Shown piece by piece: positions 7,748 to 14,168 of a stretch of DNA of 14,168 nucleotides. The stretch is from Acetobacteraceae bacterium. Lineage in GTDB: Bacteria; Pseudomonadota; Alphaproteobacteria; Acetobacterales; Acetobacteraceae. A program made the translations under genes and the position numbers. How positions within the stretch are numbered: the first letter of the stretch is position 1; every line of letters starts with the position of its first letter. The notes under the pieces are model-generated. The model searched no databases. It had not been told where the DNA came from and saw only the letters and a program-made list of their open reading frames with translations. The DNA is taken from the NCBI GenBank assembly GCA_947476855.1, contig CANJSR010000071.1, positions 1 to 14,168 on the forward strand, in the 5' to 3' direction.

Positions 7748-8108
7748 TGGCTGGGTGCTGCTTCAAACGCATCGGGGTGCGCGCAACTAGATGCTATGCC
7801 GGATCGGGCAGCTGACTGAGTATCCATCGTGCGGCGACTGCGTTGCCGAACGAGGAGACGAGGGGCGATGAGCAGCCAAACGACGTTGGGGCCGAGCGAC
7901 AAGCCGCCGGACCACTGAAGCGGGGCGGTGTGGGGCACCGCTGTCCATCAAATCGTGGTGACGAATGGTGGCGCGGTCCGTCCGCGGCCGCATCCGCGCG
8001 CCCATGCCTGAATGATCCGTGACAGCAACGGTTGTGGAAACGGTCGCACACGTGCGCGCCGCCGCGGTCGCTTGCCGAGCACGACGAAACGGACGTCTGG
8101 AGGCCACA
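7748..8108. other. 361-bp gap before the giant repeat gene
   Basis: No convincing gene. It contains a 16-codon frame at 7868-7918 (MSSQTTLGPSDKPPDH) preceded by the purine-rich stretch GAGGAGACGAGGGGCG, which could be a leader peptide but is more likely chance. GC-rich inverted segments occur around 7968-8002 (GGCGCG... NotI-like GCGGCCGC ...CGCGCC) without a following T-run, so I do not call a terminator. I saw no clear sigma-70 promoter. The length suggests that the giant gene has its own promoter rather than relying only on the upstream operon. Antisense frames here are overlaps with no recognisable family. Confidence 0.45.
8098..8103 (+). promoter_or_regulatory. Ribosome-binding site of the giant repeat gene
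   Basis: TGGAGG ends 5 bases before the ATG at 8109. It is the best Shine-Dalgarno match near this gene and fixes the start there, rather than at an in-frame GTG at 8052 that would add 19 residues without a recognisable signal peptide. Confidence 0.8.
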
Positions 8109-11100
8109 ATGGCAAAGATTTTCTCGGGGACCTACGCCACCACCCAGACCCTCACATCTGTCGCGGAAAATCCCGCCACCATCCAGACCACCGGCCGGCT
8201 GAACGCGGGCCTGGTCGGCAGCACAAAAGACAATTGGTACATCGACAACTTCGGCACCATCGCGCACACGAACGCGAGCGCGGTGGTCATCAACCACTAC
8301 GGTGCCTTCAATAACAATAGTGGCGCCACGATCCTGGGCGTCGGCACCGGCAGCCGCGGCGTGGAACTGAACGGGGGCGACTCGTTTGGTATCTTCTTCA
8401 GCAACCTGACCAACAAGAACGGCGGCACGATCAGCGCCGAGATCGGTGTGGTGGGCGTCAGCAACAACGCGCGGGTGACCAACGCCGGCAAGATCCAGGG
8501 CAGCCTTTCCGGCGGCATGGGCATCTGGCTGCAAACCGGGGGCAGCGTCACCAACCAGTCGGGCGGCACCGTCAGCGGTGACGAGGGCGTGGTGCTGGAG
8601 ATGACCGGCCATGTCACCAACCAGTCCGGCGGCAGCATCACCGGCGGAAAGACAGGCCTGCGGTTCGCAACGGGGTCAACCCTGCTCAACAGCGGTGGGA
8701 TCTCCGGCAGCCTGAACGGCGTGCTGCTGCAGAACGCGGGCACGGTCACCAACACGACAACCGGTACTGTCAGCAGCGGGTTCTATGGGGTGCGCCTGTT
8801 CGGGGGCGGCACGCTCGACAATGCGGGTCAGGTCAGCGCCGTGGCCACGGGCGTCGTGCTGGCGGATGGGGGCGTCGTTACCAATCGGTCGAGCGGAACG
8901 ATTACCAGCACGACCGGCGCGCAACTGAATGACGGCGGCACGATCATCAACGCGGGGCAGGTCAGCGCGAGTGCCACGGGTGTCCTGCTGGCCGGCGGGG
9001 CGATGCTGACCAATCAATCCGGCGCCACGATCAGTGGTAATCCTGGCGTGGAGGCCGGCCCTGGCAGCACGATCGACAACGCGGGCGTCATCAATGGCGT
9101 CGGAAGCAACGGCGTCGCGGTGTCTCTCACCAGCGGCGCGCTGGTCGTCAACACCGGCCTGATCCACCGCGTCGGGACCTATGGCTCCGGGATTTCCATC
9201 AGTTCCGGCGGCACGGTCACGAATCAGTCCACCGGCACGATCGTCGCAGATCATGCGGGAGAGGCGATCAGGGCGAGCGGTGGGAAGGCGACGGTTGTCA
9301 ATGCCGGGTCCATCAAGGCCACCGAGGCCTCCGGGGTCTATCTTGCTGGAGGAGGGTTGCTGACGAACGCCGCCTCGGGACGGATCGAGGGCGAGTCCGC
9401 CGTTTCAATGAACGGCGGTTCAGCGGTCAACGCCGGCACCATCACCGGCTACTACGGTTTCGACGCCACAGGCGTCTCGTCACTGACGAATCAGTCCGGA
9501 GGTGTGATCGGAACCGGCCAGGTCGGGGTCCGGGCATCGGGCACACGGACGGTGACCAACCAGGCGGGCGGCACCATCACGGGCGCGAATGGGATTCTCG
9601 GTGGCCTCGTCAGTTCGACGACGTTGCTGAATCAGGGCCTCGTGTCCGGTGCCAGCCAGGCCGGGATCTATTTTTTCTCTCCGGTCGGGCAGACCGGGGG
9701 CTCGATCACCAATGACGTGGGCGGCACTATCACCGGCAAGGTCGGTATTGATGTCCAGGGCATCATGTCCGGCCTGACGGTGGTCAATCGCGGACTGATC
9801 GCCGGCACCACGACGGCGATCGACTTCACCTCGGGCGCGCCGTTCCTCCTGGTCGTCGATCCGGGTGCGTCCTTCTCCGGCATCGTCCAGGGCGGCAACG
9901 TCCCCGGCGGTTCCTTCGTCAGCACGCTGCAACTCACGTCCGCCGCCACCACCGGGACCTTGTCGGGCCTGGGCGCGCAGGTGCTGAATTTCGGTCAGGT
10001 CAATGTCGATACCGGTGCGTCCTGGCTGTTGCCCTCTGCCACGTTGCAGAGCAAGGCAACGCTCGCCAACGCCGGCTCCATTCTCTCCGCCGTCACCCTG
10101 GCCGGCACCGCGACCGTCACCAATGCCTCTGGCGCGCTCATCGGCGCCGGCTCCGGTGGCCTGCTCGGCACGGGCGCTGGCCCGGTCACGATCGCCACCG
10201 CGGGCGCGATCAACGGCGGCGCCACCGCGGTCTCCCTGCTTGCTGGGTCCGCCCATAAGCTGATTGTCACCCCCGGCGCGAGCTTCACGGGCAAGGTCGA
10301 TGGCGGCAACACCGCAGGTTCCTCGATCGTCAGCACGCTGCAACTGACATCCGCCGTCAGCACCGGCACCTTGGCGGGCATCGGCAGCGTGTTCACAAAC
10401 TTCAGCCTGACGGAGGTCGATAGCGGCGCGACCTGGGTGCTCTCGGACGCCACGATCACGAACAGCGGCACGCTCGACAACGCCGGCACGATCCTGTCGG
10501 GCGTTACGATGCAGGCCAACAGTACCTTGCTGAACCAGGCCGGCGCCCGGATCAGCGCCGCGGGCCTCGGCGCCGTCATCGGCGTCGGCGTAGGCGTGAG
10601 CATCAACAATGACGGCACCATCGCAGCCGATCCGGACACCGGTTTCGGCGTCTATCTCGCCCAGGGCGGGACCCTGACAAACACGGCCGGCGCGAGCATC
10701 GGCGGCCGCTACGGGGTCTACATCGCGGGCGGTGTCGGCACCGTCTACACCGCCGGCACCATCAGCGGTCCCGGCGACGCGCTGTCCTTCGCCGCCGGCT
10801 ACAACAACGCGCTGGAAATCGAGACCAGCGCCGTCATCACCGGCGCCATCAAGGGCGGCAACACGCTCGGAGGCGCAACGAAGAGCAACCTGAAACTGCT
10901 GTCCTCGGCGTCCTCCGGCACGCTGAGTGGTCTCGGTGCCACCGTGACCGGCTTCGAGACCGTCGAGATCGAGCAAGGTGGAACCTGGACCTTTGCCGCC
11001 AGTGCCCTCGGCGCCGGCTACACGCTGACCAATGACGGCACGTTGACCAACCAGGGCAGCCTGGGCTCGGGCGTGACTCTGGGCAGCGTCGCGCGCCTGA

Positions 11101-14100
11101 CGAACGAGGCGGGTGCGACGATCACCGCCACCGGCCATGCCGTGCAGGGCCCGGGCGGGCCGGTGTCCAACAGCGGCAGCATCGGTGCGACCGGAGGCAC
11201 CGGCGTGACGTTGAGCGCGGGCGGCACGGTGACCAATGCGGCGTCCGGCACGATCACGGGCACCGATGGCGTGGCGATCAGCGGCGGCGGCGGCTCGGTC
11301 GGCAACAGCGGCGTCATCGCCGCGGGCGGCGGCACCGGAGTCAGCCTGGCGTCGGGCGGGACGGTTACCAACGCCTCGGGCGCCACGATCACCGGTGTGT
11401 CCGGTGTGGCGATCACCGGGGGCAGCGGGACCGTTGGCAACAGCGGCTCGATCGGCGCGGGCAGTGGCTTCGGCGCCAGCCTGGCGTCCGGCGGCCACGT
11501 GACCAATGCGGCGACGGGAGCAATCACCGGCACGAACGGTGTCGCCATCGCCGGGGCGAATGGCACGGTTTCCAACCTCGGCGACATCACCGCGACCACC
11601 GGCACCGGGATCAGCCTGGCGGCGGGCGGCATGGTCGACCATGCAGCGGGTGCCAGCATCGAGGGCGTCTACGGGGTCGTGATCGGCGGTGCGGCCGGAA
11701 CCATTTCAACCGAGGGCGCGATTTCCGGCACCAAGGCAGCAATCAGGCTGGCCGCCGGCTTCACCAACCGCCTGACCGTCGGCGTGCCTGCCACGTTCAG
11801 CGGCCTGGTCGACGGCGGCAACACGATCGGCAGCGGAACGGCAAGTCTCCTAATCCTCGACTCCAGCGCATCGGCCGGGACGCTGACGGGGCTTGGCAGT
11901 CAGTTCATCAACTTCGCCCAGGTCACCATCAACTCCGGTGTGAACTGGACCCTGGCGAGTGCTGCCGTCACCGCCGGCACAACCTTGACCAATCTGGGGA
12001 CCCTCACGAACGCGGGCACCCTCGGCACCGGCGTGACGCTGGCGTCGGGCGCGCAGGTGATCAACCTGGCCAGCTCCACGATCGTTGCGGCCGGCGGCGT
12101 GTCGACCGGCGCGGTCGTGCTGGGGGCGAACACCGGCGGTGTGGCCAGTGTCTCCAGTGCCGGGCTGATCCAGGCAACCAATGTCCCGACCGGCCGAGCG
12201 GTGTATCTGCGGACGGGCGGGGTGGTGAATGTGGAGGCGGGGGGGAGGATCGCCGGCCGCACCGCCGTGCAGATCAGCGGCGGCGCTGGCACCGTCACGA
12301 ATGCCGGCGCGCTCGCGGGAACCGTCACCGGGCTGCAGTTGGCGGCCGGATTTGCGAACCAGCTCAACCTCCTCGGCGGCGCCAGCCTCTCCGGCCAGAT
12401 CGATGGCGGCAACACGCTCGGCTCCACGATTTCCAGCAGCCTGAACCTGAAATCGTCCGCCTCGGCCGGCACGCTGAGCGGGATCGGCACCCAGGTCGTG
12501 CGGTTTGAGGACATCACGGTTGAGGCTGGCGCTGACTGGACTCTCGGCGGCACGATCGGCGCGGGCTACACGCTGATCGATGACGGCACGCTGACCAACA
12601 CCGGCACGATCCTGACGCATCCGACGCTGGGTGCGGGTGCGGTGCTGATCAACGCCACGGGTGCCACGATCGCCACCGGCGGGACGGCGGCGGTGTATGG
12701 GCATGCCTCCGGGACAAACACGATCGTCAATGCGGGCCTGATCACCGCCAGCAGCGACGGCACGATCGCCACGCGGGGCATTTCGCTCTCGAACGGTGGG
12801 CTCGTCACCAATCAGAGCGGCGGGATCATCGCCGGCTCCTTCGTTGCGATCGAGGGCGGCAAGAACACGACGGTGGTCAACGACGGCCAGATCGGCAACG
12901 CGACCGCCAACCTGGGCATAGCGGTCAGCGATGCGCTGTCCGTCACCAACCAGGCGGGGGGCACGATCGCGGCGCAGTTCCTGGGTGTCGGCAGCGGCGG
13001 TGGGATCAGCGGCGGGCCGATGACGGTGGTCAATGCCGGCCTCATCGCCGCGGGCACCGCCAGCGGGCGCGGGGTGGATCTGTCGGGTCCGGCCACGGTC
13101 ACCAACGCGGCTGGCGGCACGATCAGCGGCGCGACCGGCGTGGCGCTGTCCGCGGTCGCAGGCACGGTCGACAACGCGGGTCTGATCGGCGGCGGCAGCG
13201 CGCAGTATGGCGTCAAGCTGGGCGCTGGCGGCGTTGTGATCAATGCCGCGAGCGGCACCATCAGTGGTCAGCGGGCGGTGACGATTTCCGGCGGCGCGGG
13301 GTCCGTGGTCAACGCGGGGTTCCTGGGCAAGACGGGCGGCACTGCATCCTATGGCGTGCAACTCCGCTCAGGCGGATCCGTCGCCAACGTGACCGGTGGC
13401 ACGATCGCGGGCCAGCGTGCTGTTCTAGCCGAGACGGTCTCGGCAGCCGTCGTCAATGCGGGCGTCCTTGCGGGTGGACAGCGCGGTGTGGCGCTGAACG
13501 CCGGCGGGACGGTCACGAACCAGTCCGGGGGCTCGATCACCGGACAGGTCGGCGTCCAGGTCAATGGAGCCACCGGAACGGTCGACAACAGCGGCCGGAT
13601 CACCGGGATCACCTATGGCACCGGCGTCCTGCTGGCCAATGGCGGAGCGGTGACCAACCGGTCCGGCGGCACGATCACAGGCTACACGGGTGTCCGCTTG
13701 CAGCAGGCGGCGGACGTGGTGGTGAACGCCGGCGCTATCCAGGGAGGTGGTGACTACGGCGTGCGGTTCGATAAGTCCGGCGCGCTCACCAACAAGTCCG
13801 GCGGCGTGATCAGTGGTGTCAACGTAGGTGTCATCCTCAACGACGGCGGCACGATCGACAACCAGGCGGGCGGCACGATCAGCGGCGACCATGCGCTGCG
13901 AACCTACGGCAGCCTGACGCTCAGCAACGCCGGACGCATCCAGGGGACCGGCGCCAACCAGACCGGCGTCTATGCCTATGGCGGTGGGACGATCACCAAC
14001 CTGGCTGGCGGGACGATTGCCGGGCTGGTCGGCGTCAGTGCCATCGATGACGCCGCGACCGTGGTGAACGCCGGTGCCATCAGCGCTTCTTCCCAGGCCA

Positions 14101-14168
14101 TCGACTTCCATGCCGGCCACGCGCACCGGCTGGTGGTCCAGGCGGGTGCCTCGTTCACAGGTGCCGTC
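8109..14168 (+). CDS. Giant beta-helical repeat protein, adhesin-like (N-terminal 2020 residues, runs off right edge)
   Basis: One uninterrupted frame of exactly 2020 codons with no stop before the window ends. The N-terminus (MAKIFSGTYATTQTLTS) has no Sec signal peptide: no basic n-region followed by a hydrophobic core. After about 90 residues it is almost entirely repeats of about 20-24 residues with the consensus VTNQSGGTISG..GV.L..GG, many arranged as A/B pairs (V.NAG.I.G....GV.L..GG followed by VTN.SGGTI.G..GV). This is typical of right-handed parallel beta-helix adhesins and passenger domains. Five complete and one cut copy of a separate 86-92-residue module interrupt the rungs. Very few charged residues and no cysteines were noticed; no GGxGxDxxx calcium (RTX) repeats were seen. 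The protein is probably surface-exposed or secreted, acting in adhesion, matrix or contact. Its position beside a peptidase-type exporter suggests export by it, but an autotransporter barrel beyond the edge is an equally serious possibility. Confidence 0.85.
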   Translation, partial: MAKIFSGTYATTQTLTSVAENPATIQTTGRLNAGLVGSTKDNWYIDNFGTIAHTNASAVVINHYGAFNNNSGATILGVGTGSRGVELNGGDSFGIFFSNLTNKNGGTISAEIGVVGVSNNARVTNAGKIQGSLSGGMGIWLQTGGSVTNQSGGTVSGDEGVVLEMTGHVTNQSGGSITGGKTGLRFATGSTLLNSGGISGSLNGVLLQNAGTVTNTTTGTVSSGFYGVRLFGGGTLDNAGQVSAVATGVVLADGGVVTNRSSGTITSTTGAQLNDGGTIINAGQVSASATGVLLAGGAMLTNQSGATISGNPGVEAGPGSTIDNAGVINGVGSNGVAVSLTSGALVVNTGLIHRVGTYGSGISISSGGTVTNQSTGTIVADHAGEAIRASGGKATVVNAGSIKATEASGVYLAGGGLLTNAASGRIEGESAVSMNGGSAVNAGTITGYYGFDATGVSSLTNQSGGVIGTGQVGVRASGTRTVTNQAGGTITGANGILGGLVSSTTLLNQGLVSGASQAGIYFFSPVGQTGGSITNDVGGTITGKVGIDVQGIMSGLTVVNRGLIAGTTTAIDFTSGAPFLLVVDPGASFSGIVQGGNVPGGSFVSTLQLTSAATTGTLSGLGAQVLNFGQVNVDTGASWLLPSATLQSKATLANAGSILSAVTLAGTATVTNASGALIGAGSGGLLGTGAGPVTIATAGAINGGATAVSLLAGSAHKLIVTPGASFTGKVDGGNTAGSSIVSTLQLTSAVSTGTLAGIGSVFTNFSLTEVDSGATWVLSDATITNSGTLDNAGTILSGVTMQANSTLLNQAGARISAAGLGAVIGVGVGVSINNDGTIAADPDTGFGVYLAQGGTLTNTAGASIGGRYGVYIAGGVGTVYTAGTISGPGDALSFAAGYNNALEIETSAVITGAIKGGNTLGGATKSNLKLLSSASSGTLSGLGATVTGFETVEIEQGGTWTFAASALGAGYTLTNDGTLTNQGSLGSGVTLGSVARLTNEAGATITATGHAVQGPGGPVSNSGSIGATGGTGVTLSAGGTVTNAASGTITGTDGVAISGGGGSVGNSGVIAAGGGTGVSLASGGTVTNASGATITGVSGVAITGGSGTVGNSGSIGAGSGFGASLASGGHVTNAATGAITGTNGVAIAGANGTVSNLGDITATTGTGISLAAGGMVDHAAGASIEGVYGVVIGGAAGTISTEGAISGTKAAIRLAAGFTNRLTVGVPATFSGLVDGGNTIGSGTASLLILDSSASAGTLTGLGSQFINFAQVTINSGVNWTLASAAVTAGTTLTNLGTLTNAGTLGTGVTLASGAQVINLASSTIVAAGGVSTGAVVLGANTGGVASVSSAGLIQATNVPTGRAVYLRTGGVVNVEAGGRIAGRTAVQISGGAGTVTNAGALAGTVTGLQLAAGFANQLNLLGGASLSGQIDGGNTLGSTISSSLNLKSSASAGTLSGIGTQVVRFEDITVEAGADWTLGGTIGAGYTLIDDGTLTNTGTILTHPTLGAGAVLINATGATIATGGTAAVYGHASGTNTIVNAGLITASSDGTIATRGISLSNGGLVTNQSGGIIAGSFVAIEGGKNTTVVNDGQIGNATANLGIAVSDALSVTNQAGGTIAAQFLGVGSGGGISGGPMTVVNAGLIAAGTASGRGVDLSGPATVTNAAGGTISGATGVALSAVAGTVDNAGLIGGGSAQYGVKLGAGGVVINAASGTISGQRAVTISGGAGSVVNAGFLGKTGGTASYGVQLRSGGSVANVTGGTIAGQRAVLAETVSAAVVNAGVLAGGQRGVALNAGGTVTNQSGGSITGQVGVQVNGATGTVDNSGRITGITYGTGVLLANGGAVTNRSGGTITGYTGVRLQQAADVVVNAGAIQGGGDYGVRFDKSGALTNKSGGVISGVNVGVILNDGGTIDNQAGGTISGDHALRTYGSLTLSNAGRIQGTGANQTGVYAYGGGTITNLAGGTIAGLVGVSAIDDAATVVNAGAISASSQAIDFHAGHAHRLVVQAGASFTGAV
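8379..9842 (+). repeat. First block of beta-helix rung repeats in the giant gene
   Basis: About 490 residues of degenerate 20-24-residue rungs. Recurrent cores are VTNQSGGTVSG, VTNQSGGSITG, LTNQSGATISG, VTNQSTGTIVA, LTNQSGGVIG and VTNQAGGTITG, alternating with NAG-type rungs such as IINAGQVSASATGVLLAGG and TVVNAGSIKATEASGVYLAGG. The DNA copies differ at many third positions, so this block is older or more diverged than the 135-bp array at 11160. Confidence 0.85.
9843..10100 (+). repeat. Interspersed module copy 1 (86 residues)
   Basis: First copy of a module inserted between runs of rungs: FLLVVDPGASFSGIVQGGN, then STLQLTS, GTLSGLG, a conserved Phe at module position 50, and V.VD.GASW with Trp at position 61. 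It ends in a short rung, ATLANAGSILSAVTL. It is preceded by the lead-in AIDFTSG. Similar blocks occur in autotransporter-like passenger proteins, which is a resemblance and not a proven function. Confidence 0.8.
10254..10511 (+). repeat. Interspersed module copy 2 (86 residues)
   Basis: HKLIVTPGASFTGKVDGGN, STLQLTS, GTLAGIG, Phe50, DSGATW with Trp61, ending GTLDNAGTILSGVTM. It has the same length as copy 1 with no gaps, and is separated from it by only 51 residues. The lead-in is AVSLLAG. Confidence 0.82.
10806..11081 (+). repeat. Interspersed module copy 3 (92 residues)
   Basis: NALEIETSAVITGAIKGGN, LKLLSS, GTLSGLG, Phe50, EIEQGGTW with Trp61. The tail is six residues longer than in copies 1-2 (AGYTLTNDGTLTNQGSLGSG). 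The lead-in is ALSFAAG. Confidence 0.82.
11160..11699 (+). repeat. Four tandem 135-bp (45-residue) repeat units
   Basis: Units start at 11160, 11295, 11430 and 11565, and the next related segment starts at 11700: exactly 135 bp each time. Each unit encodes an A rung (TVGNSGSIGAG....G.SLASGG) and a B rung (TVTNAASGTITGTDGVAI.GG.G). Many bases are shared between units, for example GGCAACAGCGGC near 11301 and 11436. This points to recent duplication by slippage or unequal crossing-over. The array begins after module copy 3 and ends before copy 4. Confidence 0.88.
11766..12041 (+). repeat. Interspersed module copy 4 (92 residues)
   Basis: NRLTVGVPATFSGLVDGGN, LLILDSS, GTLTGLG, Phe50, INSGVNW with Trp61, tail GTLTNAGTLGTGVTL. 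The same length as copy 3 without gaps, and the nearly identical tail, suggest these two share a recent ancestor. The lead-in is AIRLAAG. Confidence 0.82.
12357..12629 (+). repeat. Interspersed module copy 5 (91 residues)
   Basis: NQLNLLGGASLSGQIDGGN, LNLKSS, GTLSGIG, Phe50, VEAGADW with Trp61, tail AGYTLIDDGTLTNTG. The tail matches copy 3 (AGYTLTNDGTLTNQG). The lead-in is GLQLAAG. Confidence 0.82.
12630..14123 (+). repeat. Long second block of beta-helix rung repeats
   Basis: Almost 500 residues of paired rungs with a typical pair length of 45-48 residues: TVDNAGLIGG....GVKLGAGG followed by VVINAASGTISGQRAVTISG, then similar pairs up to TVVNAGAISA. The consensus is the same as in the first block, but the pairs are more regular, with frequent GQRAV/GQRGV or GYTGV variants in the turn after the B strand. 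Confidence 0.83.
14124..14168 (+). repeat. Interspersed module copy 6, cut by window edge
   Basis: HRLVVQAGASFTGAV after the lead-in AIDFHAG matches the first 15 positions of copies 1 and 2. The protein therefore clearly continues beyond the window with the same architecture. Confidence 0.78.

Noticed and set aside
7960..8005. Rho-independent terminator from GC-rich inverted segments
   Set aside because: The stem is short with a long loop and no T-run follows on either strand.
9480..11642. 720-codon antisense open frame opposite the giant gene (also 11850-13361 and 13425-14126)
   Set aside because: These mirror the repetitive, GC-biased codons of the plus-strand repeat gene. They encode low-complexity Arg/Asp/Ala/Gly-rich text with no known domain, while the plus strand is open throughout with clear protein repeats.
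8379..14168. CRISPR array or noncoding satellite in the repeat-rich region
   Set aside because: The repeats keep one reading frame, differ mainly at third codon positions and have no spacer/identical-repeat structure.
8109..14168. RTX toxin/adhesin (calcium-binding nonapeptide) assignment
   Set aside because: No GGxGxDxxx repeats were found; the repeats are Asn/Thr/Gly beta-helix rungs.

Overview
The window is GC-rich with strong third-position G/C bias. Together with the gene families present, this suggests an alphaproteobacterium, perhaps Acetobacteraceae or a related Rhodospirillales lineage. That placement is an inference from composition and gene content; the window has no rRNA or other phylogenetic marker.

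Layout: (1) 1-637, minus strand: a LysR-type regulator cut by the left edge. (2) 638-962: a divergent intergenic region with short palindromes and repeated GCAAC elements. (3) 963-7747, plus strand: a compact four-gene operon (4-bp ATGA overlap, a short or overlapping second junction, 1-bp gap). It encodes an HlyD-type periplasmic adaptor, an ABC exporter with an intact C39 peptidase domain, a second ABC exporter with a long N-terminal extension, and a small stand-alone cyclic-nucleotide-binding-fold protein. The first three match the exporter set known from NHLP/NHLM (nitrile-hydratase-leader-peptide) bacteriocin systems. (4) 7748-8108: a 361-bp gap. (5) 8109 to the right edge: one unbroken frame of 2020 codons encoding the start of a giant Gly/Thr/Asn/Ala-rich repeat protein, predicted as a long parallel beta-helix. 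It is built of about 20-24-residue rungs, usually in A/B pairs, punctuated by six copies (the last cut by the edge) of a distinct 86-92-residue module. It includes four tandem units of exactly 135 bp.

Working model (inference): adaptor and ABC proteins form an inner-membrane/periplasmic export machine, the cNMP-fold protein is an accessory or regulatory subunit, the LysR protein controls the locus, and the giant protein is the likely cargo. No RiPP precursor with a double-glycine leader, no RiPP-modifying enzyme and no outer-membrane TolC-like channel is visible here. The notable idea is therefore a bacteriocin-type, peptidase-containing exporter that may serve a giant surface or secreted beta-helical protein. 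The main alternative is that the giant protein is a type V autotransporter or adhesin that is only a neighbour; its C-terminus lies outside the window and would decide this.
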